Assembly: GCA_946534775.1 (NCBI GenBank)
Contig: CAMNCZ010000039.1
Location: 1 to 7,648, forward strand
DNA length: 7,648 nucleotides
Direction: 5' to 3'
Origin: an uncultured Eubacteriaceae bacterium
GTDB taxonomy: Bacteria > Bacillota > Clostridia > Lachnospirales > CAG-274
Shown: positions 1 through 6,356 of the stretch, in pieces
How positions within the stretch are numbered: the first letter of the stretch is position 1
How the letters are laid out: each line of letters opens with the position of its first letter
Notes under the pieces: generated by a model
What the model saw: the letters and a program-made list of their open reading frames with translations, nothing else
Told to the model about the DNA's origin: nothing
Databases searched by the model: none
Translations under genes and position numbers: made by a program

Positions 1-19
1 AAACAACTCCTAAAAATGC
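1..19 (-). promoter_or_regulatory. Ribosome binding site of the next gene, off the left edge
   Basis: On the minus strand this stretch reads as a short intergenic leader containing AGGAG (plus-strand bases 7-11), six bases from the window edge. It follows directly after the stop codon of the GldG-like gene. There is no hairpin with a T-run, so transcription probably continues. The spacing means a start codon should lie at, or a few bases beyond, the edge. From the usual order of such clusters the next gene is probably a DUF4340-domain protein, but that is an inference because no coding sequence is visible. Confidence 0.6.
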
Positions 20-1432
20 TTATCCGTTTCTTCTTCGCAGACAAACAATAATTCCGACTGCAAATATTATTCCCGGGATAACGCCCCACGCAAATATTTT
101 TATTTTATTTACGGTGCCCGCATCTATAACTATGCTTTCGCCTGCAAGGGTCTTAGGCCTGATATAAATGCTGTCCTCACTGTCATTAAGCCAGTTAAGG
201 CTGTTTACAAGGAAAGTCGAATTTGCGCCGTTCACCGCCGAATCGACCTTTGCATCAAGCATATAAAAACTGCCTATCACCATAAGTTTTGTACTGTGAG
301 AAGTATCGGTATAAGTTTTGTCGGTTATTGCCGCAGCTATCGTAAACGGGCCTGTCTTGTCACCCTCTTCATAGTTGTAGGACTTGTTTCCATCCGTTTT
401 TATATAGGAAGTTGCCGAACTTGTCAGCACGTCTTCAATTTCAAGCCCCTGTTTTTTAAGGTCCATAACCGATATATCGTTTGTACCGTAGGCAAGCACC
501 TTGTAATTGCCCTCTTTAAGGCTGTTGTTTATGCTGTGATCGGTCTGCTGTGCCATAACTTCAAACGGCAGCTGCATATAATTTTTCGGATCGCTCTCCA
601 TTATATATATTTTGCCGATATCCACACCGTAGGCATTTAAAATACTTACCATATTGGGATGATCTTCTTTGTTTATGTCGCTTGCCACACACATAAGACG
701 GCCGTCGGCTGTCAGATAATCCTTGATTTTCTGTACTTCGTCTTCGGAATAATCGCGGTAGCAGGTGGTCATAAGCAAAACCGTGCAATCATCGGGGATA
801 TCGTTTTCAAGCAAATTAACTGTCTTAAACTCATAATTTGCAAGATTGGCCTGCTTTACAAAATTTGTAAATTTATCGGGTTCTATCTCGCCGTGTCCCG
901 TTATGGCATATACAACACTGTCGCTTTCAAGTCCGACATAATTTATTGCACTTGTAACGCAGCTTTCAACGTTAAAAGTACCCGAAGTATCAAAATAATC
1001 TTCATAATTGATTATTTTAAATCTTTCTTTTTCGTTGTTAGCGTTTGTAACAACAATGCTGTTTACCGCAAGCGGTTTATCCTCGCTGTAGTAATCCTTC
1101 ATAAATTCGGGATATAAATACAGGTCCTTGTTTTCGACTTTGATATGAGGATTTTCCGCATACTGATCCAGCACACGCTGTACGCGTGTAACTATATTAT
1201 CGGAATTACCTGTTTTAAACAATGTATATATGGTTATATCTTTGTCAAGGCCATCAAGCACAGTCTTTGTTTTGTCGCTTATGGAATAGGTATCGGCGGA
1301 TGTCATATCAAATTTGTGGTCAAGCTCGCCTATTATAAGGTTTACCACTATAAGCACCACTATAAATACCAGCGTTATCACGGTAGAAAACGTGCCGTAT
1401 CTTATTTTTTTATCTGTAAAAAATTTCTTCAT
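20..1432 (-). CDS. GldG-like ABC transporter auxiliary protein
   Basis: This 470-residue protein probably acts as the extracytoplasmic partner of the ABC ATPase and permease encoded just upstream; the transported substrate is unknown. It has a short basic N-terminus, a membrane helix at about residues 14-34, a large outside domain (about 35-444), and a second helix at about 445-465 followed by a basic RRR end. The outside domain shows features of the GldG / ABC_transp_aux family: a TYSISDKTK segment after the first helix, a VYAITGHGE strand-turn (174-182), and a C-terminal portion with VIGSFYMLD (385-393) and a FLVNSLNWL helix (407-415). In Bacteroidota, GldA, GldF and GldG form an ABC complex needed for gliding. 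Clostridia do not glide in that way, so the function here must differ or be more general. The start at 1432 lies 18 nt after the permease stop. Its ribosome site is an unusual run of six G (1442-1447) followed by AA, nine bases from the ATG. Family assignment is firm; role is not. Confidence 0.85.
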   Translation of the reverse strand: MKKFFTDKKIRYGTFSTVITLVFIVVLIVVNLIIGELDHKFDMTSADTYSISDKTKTVLDGLDKDITIYTLFKTGNSDNIVTRVQRVLDQYAENPHIKVENKDLYLYPEFMKDYYSEDKPLAVNSIVVTNANNEKERFKIINYEDYFDTSGTFNVESCVTSAINYVGLESDSVVYAITGHGEIEPDKFTNFVKQANLANYEFKTVNLLENDIPDDCTVLLMTTCYRDYSEDEVQKIKDYLTADGRLMCVASDINKEDHPNMVSILNAYGVDIGKIYIMESDPKNYMQLPFEVMAQQTDHSINNSLKEGNYKVLAYGTNDISVMDLKKQGLEIEDVLTSSATSYIKTDGNKSYNYEEGDKTGPFTIAAAITDKTYTDTSHSTKLMVIGSFYMLDAKVDSAVNGANSTFLVNSLNWLNDSEDSIYIRPKTLAGESIVIDAGTVNKIKIFAWGVIPGIIFAVGIIVCLRRRNG

Positions 1433-1441
1433 TTTATTGTT

Positions 1442-1447
1442 CCCCCC
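1442..1447 (-). promoter_or_regulatory. Unusual G-run ribosome binding site of the GldG-like gene
   Basis: The short gap between the permease stop and the GldG-like ATG contains GGGGGG followed by AA on the minus strand, ending nine bases before the start codon. It is the only purine-rich candidate in the gap. It pairs less well with the 16S rRNA tail than the AGGAG-type sites of the neighbouring genes, so expression may be lower or depend on coupling to the permease. Confidence 0.5.
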
Positions 1448-1450
1448 GTA

Positions 1451-2314
1451 TCAGCTCCAGCGTCTTTTTTCAATGCTGTTTGCCGTTAAAAACAAAAATA
1501 CGCCGCTGAAGGTCATATAATAGACCACATCCGATATACCGAACACGCCAAGATAAAAGTTTTCAAAGCGCGAAAGCACCGAAAGCCAGCCAAGGGAGTT
1601 GATAATAAGTCCGTCAAAAAGTTCGGGCTTTATTATATAGCAAAGCCCTATCACCGCAGCACCCAAAAGCGCAAATATTCCTGATGCGGCAAGGCTTTTT
1701 GTGCCCGTATACACTGTTCCCGCTATGGCAACAGCTATTACCGCGGCAAAAACAAGCGACGCTTTTCTTGTTATCGGCGCACTTGATGCAATATTATCCA
1801 TCATTAAAAGCAAAAACAGCACGCAGAAAGTACCCGCTGCCGCCACTATCTGATTATCCGTCAGCACGGAAATATAAATACCTACACTGATAAGACAGCT
1901 GCCCATAAGAAAATAACCTATAAAGCAGCAAACGGTTGCGCTTGTGTCAACATTGCCGTATTTTGAGAGTATAAGCGGAAAAATCGCCGTTATAAGTATA
2001 CCTATAAGATAAAGCGTTACTGCCGCAAGAAACTTGCCTATAACGACCGCATTTATGGAAACGGGAGATGTCAGCAGAAGCTGATCCGTTTTTTGCCTGC
2101 TTTCTTCCGCAAAAGAACGCATTGTAAGCACAGGCACAAGTATAAGAAACATTATCATTGTTGAAACAAGTACATCATTGTAGTTTGCACTGTATGACGC
2201 AAGGTTCTGCGCCGCAAAAAAATAGCCAGTTATAAGCACAAAAAAGCCCAGAAAGGCATATCCCGTAAAGGTAGTAAAATATGACCAAAGTTCTTTTTTA
2301 TATATGGATATCAT
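1451..2314 (-). CDS. ABC-2 type permease, GldF-like
   Basis: This 287-residue integral membrane protein is the membrane subunit of the ABC transporter whose ATPase is encoded immediately upstream. Hydrophobic segments are visible at about residues 16-36, 49-66, 94-116, 127-150, 156-174, 186-227 (probably two) and 259-279. The loop after the second segment, with MRSFAEESRQKTDQLLLTSP (65-84) and then GKFLAA, is the recognisable signature of the GldF / ABC-2 subfamily and probably contacts the ATPase. The C-terminal part, FENFYLGVFGISDVVYYM, is also typical of this group. Length is normal for the family. The start codon overlaps the ATPase stop as ATGA, and a strong ribosome site (AGAGGAGA, seven bases away) lies inside the end of the ATPase gene, so translation of the two subunits is probably coupled. 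ABC-2 permeases export diverse substrates; nothing here identifies the cargo. Confidence 0.88.
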   Translation of the reverse strand: MISIYKKELWSYFTTFTGYAFLGFFVLITGYFFAAQNLASYSANYNDVLVSTMIMFLILVPVLTMRSFAEESRQKTDQLLLTSPVSINAVVIGKFLAAVTLYLIGILITAIFPLILSKYGNVDTSATVCCFIGYFLMGSCLISVGIYISVLTDNQIVAAAGTFCVLFLLLMMDNIASSAPITRKASLVFAAVIAVAIAGTVYTGTKSLAASGIFALLGAAVIGLCYIIKPELFDGLIINSLGWLSVLSRFENFYLGVFGISDVVYYMTFSGVFLFLTANSIEKRRWS

Positions 2315-3324
2315 TTTTCTGTCTCCTCTTCTGTTGCTTTTTCAGCCTGTTCTTCCGTTTTTTCCGCTGTAGTTTTATTTTCTGCCCCTACAGTTATTTC
2401 GGGCGATTCTCCGCTTATTATTTTAAGGAATATCTCTTCAAGCGTAAGCGCCGCAGGCTTTAACATCAGCACGGGAATATCTGCTTTTGCAAAGGCCTTT
2501 GAGACCGCCGCACGAATATCCTCTTCGCCCGAAAGCGATATTTCAAGTTCGCCGTCTTTTTCGTTTATCGAGTATTCTTTTATAAGCGGTATGTTTTTTA
2601 TTGTTTCCTCCGCTTTTTCGCGTGTACAGTCAACACGCACAAGCTGGTTTGTATGTCCCGTACCCTCGGTAAGTCTTTCCGCAGGTGCATCGGCAACGAT
2701 TTTTCCTTTGTTTATAATTATTATCCTGTCGCAAACCGCGCTTACCTCGCCCAGGATATGGGAACTCAGAATTACCGTATGGCGCTTGCCGAGTGCCCTG
2801 ATAACATCGCGCATCTCTATTATCTGCTTAGGGTCAAGACCGACCGTGGGTTCATCAAGTATAAGCACCTTCGGAAAGCCCACCATTGCCTGTGCAAGGC
2901 CTACGCGCTGACGATAGCCTTTTGAAAGATTTTTGACTATACGGTGAGAATGGTCCGTTATTTTTACGGTCTCCATAATATATTTAAGCATTTCGGGGCG
3001 CTTTGCTTTTGGCACACCCTTTATATCGCACACAAAATCAAGATACTCCGTAACTCGCATATCTCCGTATAAAGGCGGTACATCGGGCAGATAGCCAAGC
3101 TGTTTTTTAGCCTGTTCGGGCTCGTCAAGTATGTCGAACCCGTTTATCTTTACACTGCCCTCGGTCGAAGAAATAAACCCCGTCATCATATTCATCGTTG
3201 TTGTTTTGCCCGCGCCGTTGGGCCCCAAAAAACCGACTATTTCCCCGTCATTGACGGTAAAATTTATATGGTCCACAGCCGCGTGTGAGCCGTAGATTTT
3301 TGTCAGTCCGCTTACTTCTATCAT
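2311..3324 (-). CDS. ABC transporter ATP-binding protein, GldA/CcmA-like
   Basis: This is the 337-residue cytoplasmic ATPase that powers the adjacent GldF-like permease. The nucleotide-binding domain spans about residues 1-220 and is complete: Walker A GPNGAGKT (34-41), signature LSKGYRQR (133-140), Walker B VLILDEPT (153-160), D-loop GLDP (162-165) and switch histidine H189 in LSSH. The Q-loop position, after GYLP, is an aspartate (D81) rather than glutamine; an acidic residue there is, to my knowledge, usual in GldA-like proteins, mostly glutamate. A C-terminal accessory region (about 225-300) is followed by a charged, low-complexity tail rich in Glu, Thr and Lys (305-337). The start is supported by AAAGGAG eight bases upstream. 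The gene lies 27 nt after the YigZ-family gene, with no terminator between, and its stop overlaps the permease start. Confidence 0.93.
   Translation of the reverse strand: MIEVSGLTKIYGSHAAVDHINFTVNDGEIVGFLGPNGAGKTTTMNMMTGFISSTEGSVKINGFDILDEPEQAKKQLGYLPDVPPLYGDMRVTEYLDFVCDIKGVPKAKRPEMLKYIMETVKITDHSHRIVKNLSKGYRQRVGLAQAMVGFPKVLILDEPTVGLDPKQIIEMRDVIRALGKRHTVILSSHILGEVSAVCDRIIIINKGKIVADAPAERLTEGTGHTNQLVRVDCTREKAEETIKNIPLIKEYSINEKDGELEISLSGEEDIRAAVSKAFAKADIPVLMLKPAALTLEEIFLKIISGESPEITVGAENKTTAEKTEEQAEKATEEETEK
2322..2329 (-). promoter_or_regulatory. Permease ribosome binding site inside the ATPase coding region
   Basis: AGAGGAGA on the minus strand lies seven bases before the permease ATG and is part of the last codons of the ATPase, encoding residues of its Glu-rich tail (ATEEETEK). 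With the ATGA overlap this fixes the permease start and points to translational coupling of the two subunits. Confidence 0.8.
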
Positions 3325-3332
3325 TTCAAAAA

Positions 3333-3339
3333 CTCCTTT
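3333..3339 (-). promoter_or_regulatory. Ribosome binding site of the ABC ATPase gene
   Basis: AAAGGAG on the minus strand, eight bases before the ATG at 3324, is one of the strongest ribosome sites in the window. It sits in the only gap of more than 20 nt in the downstream half of the operon. It suggests that the ATPase can initiate independently of the preceding gene. Confidence 0.8.
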
Positions 3340-3351
3340 AAATAGACAAAT

Positions 3352-3972
3352 TTATTTATATATATCGTCAAGGACTTCTATTGCCGCCCTGCCGTTTGCC
3401 GCATTTGTTATATCTTTAATAAATTTATCGGCCTGCGATACCCGAACCAGCAGTTTATAGCAGACATTTTCCGTATAAACGGTATCTTCTATAATGTGGC
3501 CGTTCTGCATTGTTTCATACTGCACTTTTCCGCCGAGATCATAGCTTACCGTCACATTTATGCGGCGGTATAACACTCTTTCAACAATGCCCGCAGCCAA
3601 AAGCCCCTCTTTTGTGCTTTTGCTGTAAGCACGCACAAGACCTCCCGTGCCCAAAAGCGTACCGCCGAAATATCTTGTGACCACGACCAACACATTTTTT
3701 ACATTTTCACCGATAAGAACCTCAAGCATAGGCATACCCGCCGTACCGCCCGGTTCTCCGTCGTCGGAATATCTTTGTATGCGCCCGTCAAGCCCAAGCA
3801 CAAAAGCATAGCAGTTGTGGCGTGCATCCCAGTACTGTTTTTTTATTTTTTCTATATGCTCTATAGCCTCTTTTTCTTCTGTCACGGGAATAACGTGCGC
3901 TATAAAGCGCGATTTTTTCTCAACTATCTCCGCTTCGCCCGTACCTGCGACCGTAAAATAACTTTCAATCAT
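3352..3972 (-). CDS. yigZ: YigZ / IMPACT family protein (UPF0029)
   Basis: This 206-residue soluble protein has the normal length of bacterial YigZ / YvyE proteins. The N-terminal IMPACT domain shows all the family hallmarks: KSRFIAH (20-26), DARHNCYAF (49-57), RYSDDGEPGGTAGMPML (67-83) and VVVTRYFGGTLLGTGGLVRAYS (97-118, written here in part as the motif that defines the family). The C-terminal region (about 138-195) matches the DUF1949 domain normally paired with it. The eukaryotic relative IMPACT regulates the kinase GCN2 by binding GCN1. The bacterial role is not settled, although the fold suggests nucleic-acid or ribosome binding. The start overlaps the CvpA-family stop as TGATG, with AAAAGGA seven bases upstream, so translation is probably coupled. 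A functional link to the membrane genes on either side is not evident; it may simply be a housekeeping gene carried in the operon. Confidence 0.95.
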   Translation of the reverse strand: MIESYFTVAGTGEAEIVEKKSRFIAHVIPVTEEKEAIEHIEKIKKQYWDARHNCYAFVLGLDGRIQRYSDDGEPGGTAGMPMLEVLIGENVKNVLVVVTRYFGGTLLGTGGLVRAYSKSTKEGLLAAGIVERVLYRRINVTVSYDLGGKVQYETMQNGHIIEDTVYTENVCYKLLVRVSQADKFIKDITNAANGRAAIEVLDDIYK

Positions 3973-4661
3973 CAGAACATCCTTTTCAGCATAAAACCAC
4001 GAATAATATCGGTATTATATAAAACTATAGCGATCTTCGACTGCACTATATCATTATATATCGTTTCAAAAAACGGCTGTGCGGCAAACGCATCCATTAC
4101 CGCAAAAAGCGCCCATATAAACACTATCGATGTCACAAGGCCCAAAAGCCCGCCGCCCACGCGGCCGATAGTGCGTACAACAGGCGTTTTTTTTAGCACC
4201 TTCAATGTAACCAACAAAAACCTTGTTACCGCAAAGCATATTGCAAATACGGATAAGCTGACTATAACATTAAGTATTATATTTGCCAAAAACGAACCAA
4301 TGTAGTCGATCAAGTTATCTACACCCAAAAGGTCGTATATAACCGAATTATTGTTGACAGTCAGTTTTTCCTTAAACGGCTCGGGCAAAGCAAGACCTGC
4401 TATCAGCGTATTCTGCGCCTGACGGGTATTTTCGATAAACATTTGTTTCAAACCCAGTTTATCTATTATAGCTTGTTTAAGCATTTCAAAAAAACTGCTT
4501 TGCCTTAATATGCCGCTTATAACGGGATAAACCACAAGCGATACCACGGTTGACGCCAATGTAGATGCCGCGCGTATAATTGCCGTTATAAAGCCGCTGT
4601 AAATACCGTAAAGCACAAATACAGCCATAACGGCAAGCACAAAAATATCTGCATTACACAT
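3972..4661 (-). CDS. CvpA family membrane protein
   Basis: This 229-residue membrane protein has four main hydrophobic stretches: about residues 6-24, 31-50, 124-150 and 170-190. The pattern fits CvpA: a first helix, a small turn with GIYSGFI (19-25), a second helix, a polar loop of about 70 residues, then two more helices. The last helix is preceded by RTIGRVGGGLLGL (163-175), the glycine-rich motif that typically marks the family. CvpA was first tied to colicin V production in E. coli and later to envelope integrity; its biochemical function is unknown. The ATG at 4661 follows the DUF5711-like stop by 16 nt, and AAGGCGG (4670-4676) lies eight bases upstream. The stop overlaps the start of the YigZ-family gene. 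Assignment rests on topology and motif rather than long identity, so it is good but not certain. Confidence 0.8.
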   Translation of the reverse strand: MCNADIFVLAVMAVFVLYGIYSGFITAIIRAASTLASTVVSLVVYPVISGILRQSSFFEMLKQAIIDKLGLKQMFIENTRQAQNTLIAGLALPEPFKEKLTVNNNSVIYDLLGVDNLIDYIGSFLANIILNVIVSLSVFAICFAVTRFLLVTLKVLKKTPVVRTIGRVGGGLLGLVTSIVFIWALFAVMDAFAAQPFFETIYNDIVQSKIAIVLYNTDIIRGFMLKRMF

Positions 4662-4677
4662 TTATAATACCGCCTTT

Positions 4678-6204
4678 TTAATTTTCATCCTCGTTATAAT
4701 CTTCTTCGTCATAATTTTCGTCGTCATAGTCCTCGCTGTAATCATCTTCTTCGTCATAGTAATAATCTTCATCATCGGAATAATCTTCGTCTTCTTCGTC
4801 GTAATATTCCTCGTCCTCATAATCTTCGCCGTAATTTTCGTCGTATTCCTCGTCCTCATAATATTCTTCATCGTCGGACCCTTCGTCATCGTCTAAATCG
4901 GCAACAACCGCCGCTTCGGTAACGGTTTCGGTCGTTACTTCCGAAACAGTCTCAACAGTTTCCGACACAGTCTCGGCACGTTCTTCCGTAACTATTTCGG
5001 GTTTTTCCTCGTTATCGGCCGCAACGCCCTCATTTATGGTCTCACCTTTTTTGACCTTTATAGTGCGCATTTTATTGCTGCCCGCTATAACTATCTCGTT
5101 ATTTGATGCAAATATAAACGCCTGCTTAACATCCTGACCGGAGATGACCGCCCAAACTTCACTGCCGCTGTAATCAAAAGCCGCAAGTTTAGTGCCCATT
5201 ACCGCAAGTATAAGATCATTGTATACCTTTAAATATGTTACCTCGGCATCGGTATCGAAAGATGCCGCTTCTTTTCCCGCTTTTGAAAAACATCTGATAT
5301 GTCCGCCGTTTTCCGCACGCAGTGCGATCGCGGCAGAACCGTTGTCGCCCACATCCACAGCAGTCATTATGCCGTTTATCTCACTGCGCAGTTTTTCCGT
5401 GCAGGTGCCTGCGGCTATATCTGCCATCACTATCTCTTTGTCGCTTATTGCGCAAAGGGCGCTTTCACCGCTGAAATCAAGCTTTCCGACAATGCTGTTT
5501 CCGCCCGAAAAAGCCGTGAACATACCGTCTATAGTTTCGGCCGTAGCCGCCATATCCTTGCCGACATAGCGCATAACAACATTTGATTTAAAGCTTACTG
5601 CATTTGTTTCGATATAAGACGTTGCATAAACGCCACTATCGTCGGATATATCTATTGCAATAGGTATACTTTCACTTGCGGGACAGCTGCTTATCGAAAC
5701 AACGCTGCCAAGCGAATTGTAAATATTTGTAAGATATTCATTTGGCATTTCCATAACGACCGCCGTATAGCCTTTTTTATTTACGGTAAATGTGGTTATC
5801 GGATTTTCCGCCTGTATCTCGTATATAAGGCCGTTTACATCATATACCCTTACTACTCTGCCCCTTTCCTCGGCTACAGCGGCATAATCGCCGTCACCCA
5901 GAAGCACGGGCTGCTGCATGGTATAAGTATCAGTCCATAAAGTATTGCCCTTTTCATCAAGCATACGCATACCGTCTTTTGAGCAGTAAAAAATGTTCTT
6001 TCCGTTTATATGAAAAGACGTTTTGGATGCTGTTTCATAATTAAGTTCCGCCATTACCGCCTTATCGCCAAGGTTTGTTTCTTTGCCGAGATTAAATGCA
6101 AAAATCAATACCGCAATAAGCGCGATCACTCCTGCGGCCGCAAAATATTTCAGGTTTTTATTATTCTTTTTGTTTTTACTTTTTTTGTTAGTCTTTGCTG
6201 CCAT
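4678..6204 (-). CDS. Membrane-anchored beta-propeller protein, DUF5711-like, with acidic/tyrosine tail
   Basis: This 508-residue protein is likely anchored in the membrane with its body outside. It has a lysine/asparagine-rich cytoplasmic start (residues 4-19), one membrane helix (about 20-38), and then about 325 residues of repeated short beta-strand patterns such as MLDEKGNTLW (81-90), VVRVYDVNGL (117-126), IRCFSKAGKE (303-312) and AAFDYSGSEVW (341-351). These resemble PQQ/WD-like propeller blades, and the whole resembles the clostridial DUF5711 family of unknown function. A Thr/Val/Glu-rich linker (about 399-431) leads to a final 72-residue tail (437-508) with 47 Asp/Glu, 15 Tyr and no Lys or Arg. 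An in-frame ATG at 6240 would add 12 residues. I prefer 6204 because AGAGGT lies six bases upstream and because the predicted transcript begins at about 6245, which would leave the earlier ATG without a ribosome site. It is the first gene of the operon, and CvpA follows 16 nt later. The function is unknown; a sensing or scaffolding role outside the cell is a guess. Confidence 0.82.
   Translation of the reverse strand: MAAKTNKKSKNKKNNKNLKYFAAAGVIALIAVLIFAFNLGKETNLGDKAVMAELNYETASKTSFHINGKNIFYCSKDGMRMLDEKGNTLWTDTYTMQQPVLLGDGDYAAVAEERGRVVRVYDVNGLIYEIQAENPITTFTVNKKGYTAVVMEMPNEYLTNIYNSLGSVVSISSCPASESIPIAIDISDDSGVYATSYIETNAVSFKSNVVMRYVGKDMAATAETIDGMFTAFSGGNSIVGKLDFSGESALCAISDKEIVMADIAAGTCTEKLRSEINGIMTAVDVGDNGSAAIALRAENGGHIRCFSKAGKEAASFDTDAEVTYLKVYNDLILAVMGTKLAAFDYSGSEVWAVISGQDVKQAFIFASNNEIVIAGSNKMRTIKVKKGETINEGVAADNEEKPEIVTEERAETVSETVETVSEVTTETVTEAAVVADLDDDEGSDDEEYYEDEEYDENYGEDYEDEEYYDEEDEDYSDDEDYYYDEEDDYSEDYDDENYDEEDYNEDEN
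4681..4896 (-). repeat. Low-complexity region encoding the Asp/Glu/Tyr tail
   Basis: These 216 bases encode the last 72 residues of the DUF5711-like protein. They are built almost entirely from GAT/GAC, GAA/GAG and TAT/TAC codons, giving degenerate 3-, 6- and 12-base periodicity on the minus strand. The reading frame is intact to the TAA stop. Such a composition favours replication slippage, so length differences between strains and errors in short-read assembly are both possible. Confidence 0.85.
4805..4862. repeat. Exact 19-bp direct repeat inside the acidic tail
   Basis: Two identical 19-base copies lie at 4805-4823 and 4844-4862. They are offset by 39 bases, exactly 13 codons, so both encode the same YEDEEY-type segment. 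A shorter 15-base exact pair occurs at 4699-4713 and 4744-4758, also offset by a whole number of codons (15). Recombination or slippage between copies would keep the reading frame. Confidence 0.8.
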
Positions 6205-6210
6205 AATATA

Positions 6211-6216
6211 ACCTCT
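6211..6216 (-). promoter_or_regulatory. Ribosome binding site that decides the DUF5711-like start
   Basis: AGAGGT on the minus strand lies six bases before the ATG at 6204. The alternative ATG at 6240 has no comparable purine-rich site upstream and would fall about five bases after the predicted transcription start. The site therefore supports the shorter protein. Confidence 0.75.
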
Positions 6217-6251
6217 GTATCGATCATAGTATTTCCACATACATACTAAGC

Positions 6252-6281
6252 ATTATACCACAACTTATGCATTAATTTCAA
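6252..6281 (-). promoter_or_regulatory. Sigma-A-type promoter of the six-gene operon
   Basis: On the minus strand, TTGAAA (6276-6281) is followed by an 18-base spacer and a perfect TATAAT (6252-6257) preceded by TG plus one base, an extended -10. The predicted transcription start is about 6245, giving a leader of roughly 40 bases before the ATG at 6204. No operator-like palindrome or riboswitch-sized leader is visible, so the sequence gives no sign of special regulation. It is the only convincing promoter I found for the genes to its left. Confidence 0.8.
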
Positions 6282-6311
6282 TACATATCGAAATATTTAA
6301 TAATTTTTTAC

Positions 6312-6346
6312 AAAAAAAGGATACGGAACCTTTACATTCCGTATCC
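6312..6346 (-). terminator. Intrinsic terminator of the RND permease gene
   Basis: On the minus strand the stem GGATACGGAA (6337-6346) pairs perfectly over 10 bp with TTCCGTATCC (6319-6328) across an eight-base loop, followed by seven T (6312-6318). It begins 10 bases after the RND stop codon. The T-run is only on the minus-strand exit side, so it should act in one direction. It separates the RND gene from the next operon, whose -35 box lies about 30 bases further on. Confidence 0.93.
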
Positions 6347-6356
6347 CAAATAATTA

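Noticed and set aside
659..1117. Plus-strand frame of 152 codons opposite the GldG-like gene
   Set aside because: It is antisense to a full-length family member. Its hydrophobic look arises from complementing charged codons and is not evidence of a membrane protein.
3345..3371. Possible internal promoter before the ABC ATPase (TTGACG at 3366-3371)
   Set aside because: The only candidate -10 boxes at workable distance (TGTCTA at 17 or TCTATT at 19 bases) match the consensus poorly, so it is not reported as a promoter.
3775..4305. Long plus-strand frame of 176 codons
   Set aside because: It lies antisense to two well-supported, overlapping genes (YigZ family and CvpA family), matches no family I recognise, and has no ribosome site or promoter that I can see.
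4662..4889. A 75-residue Met/Thr/Lys-rich reading frame on the minus strand
   Set aside because: It is a frame-shifted reading of the repetitive acidic-tail DNA of the DUF5711-like gene. The composition follows from the repeat, and no ribosome site supports it.
4681..4896. CRISPR-like or tandem non-coding repeat array
   Set aside because: The repeats are degenerate, codon-phased and lack unique spacers of constant size. They are explained by the acidic low-complexity coding sequence.
6282..6311. Riboswitch, small RNA or operator in the intergenic region
   Set aside because: After the terminator and promoter are assigned, only about 30 AT-rich bases remain, with no clear palindrome or structured leader.
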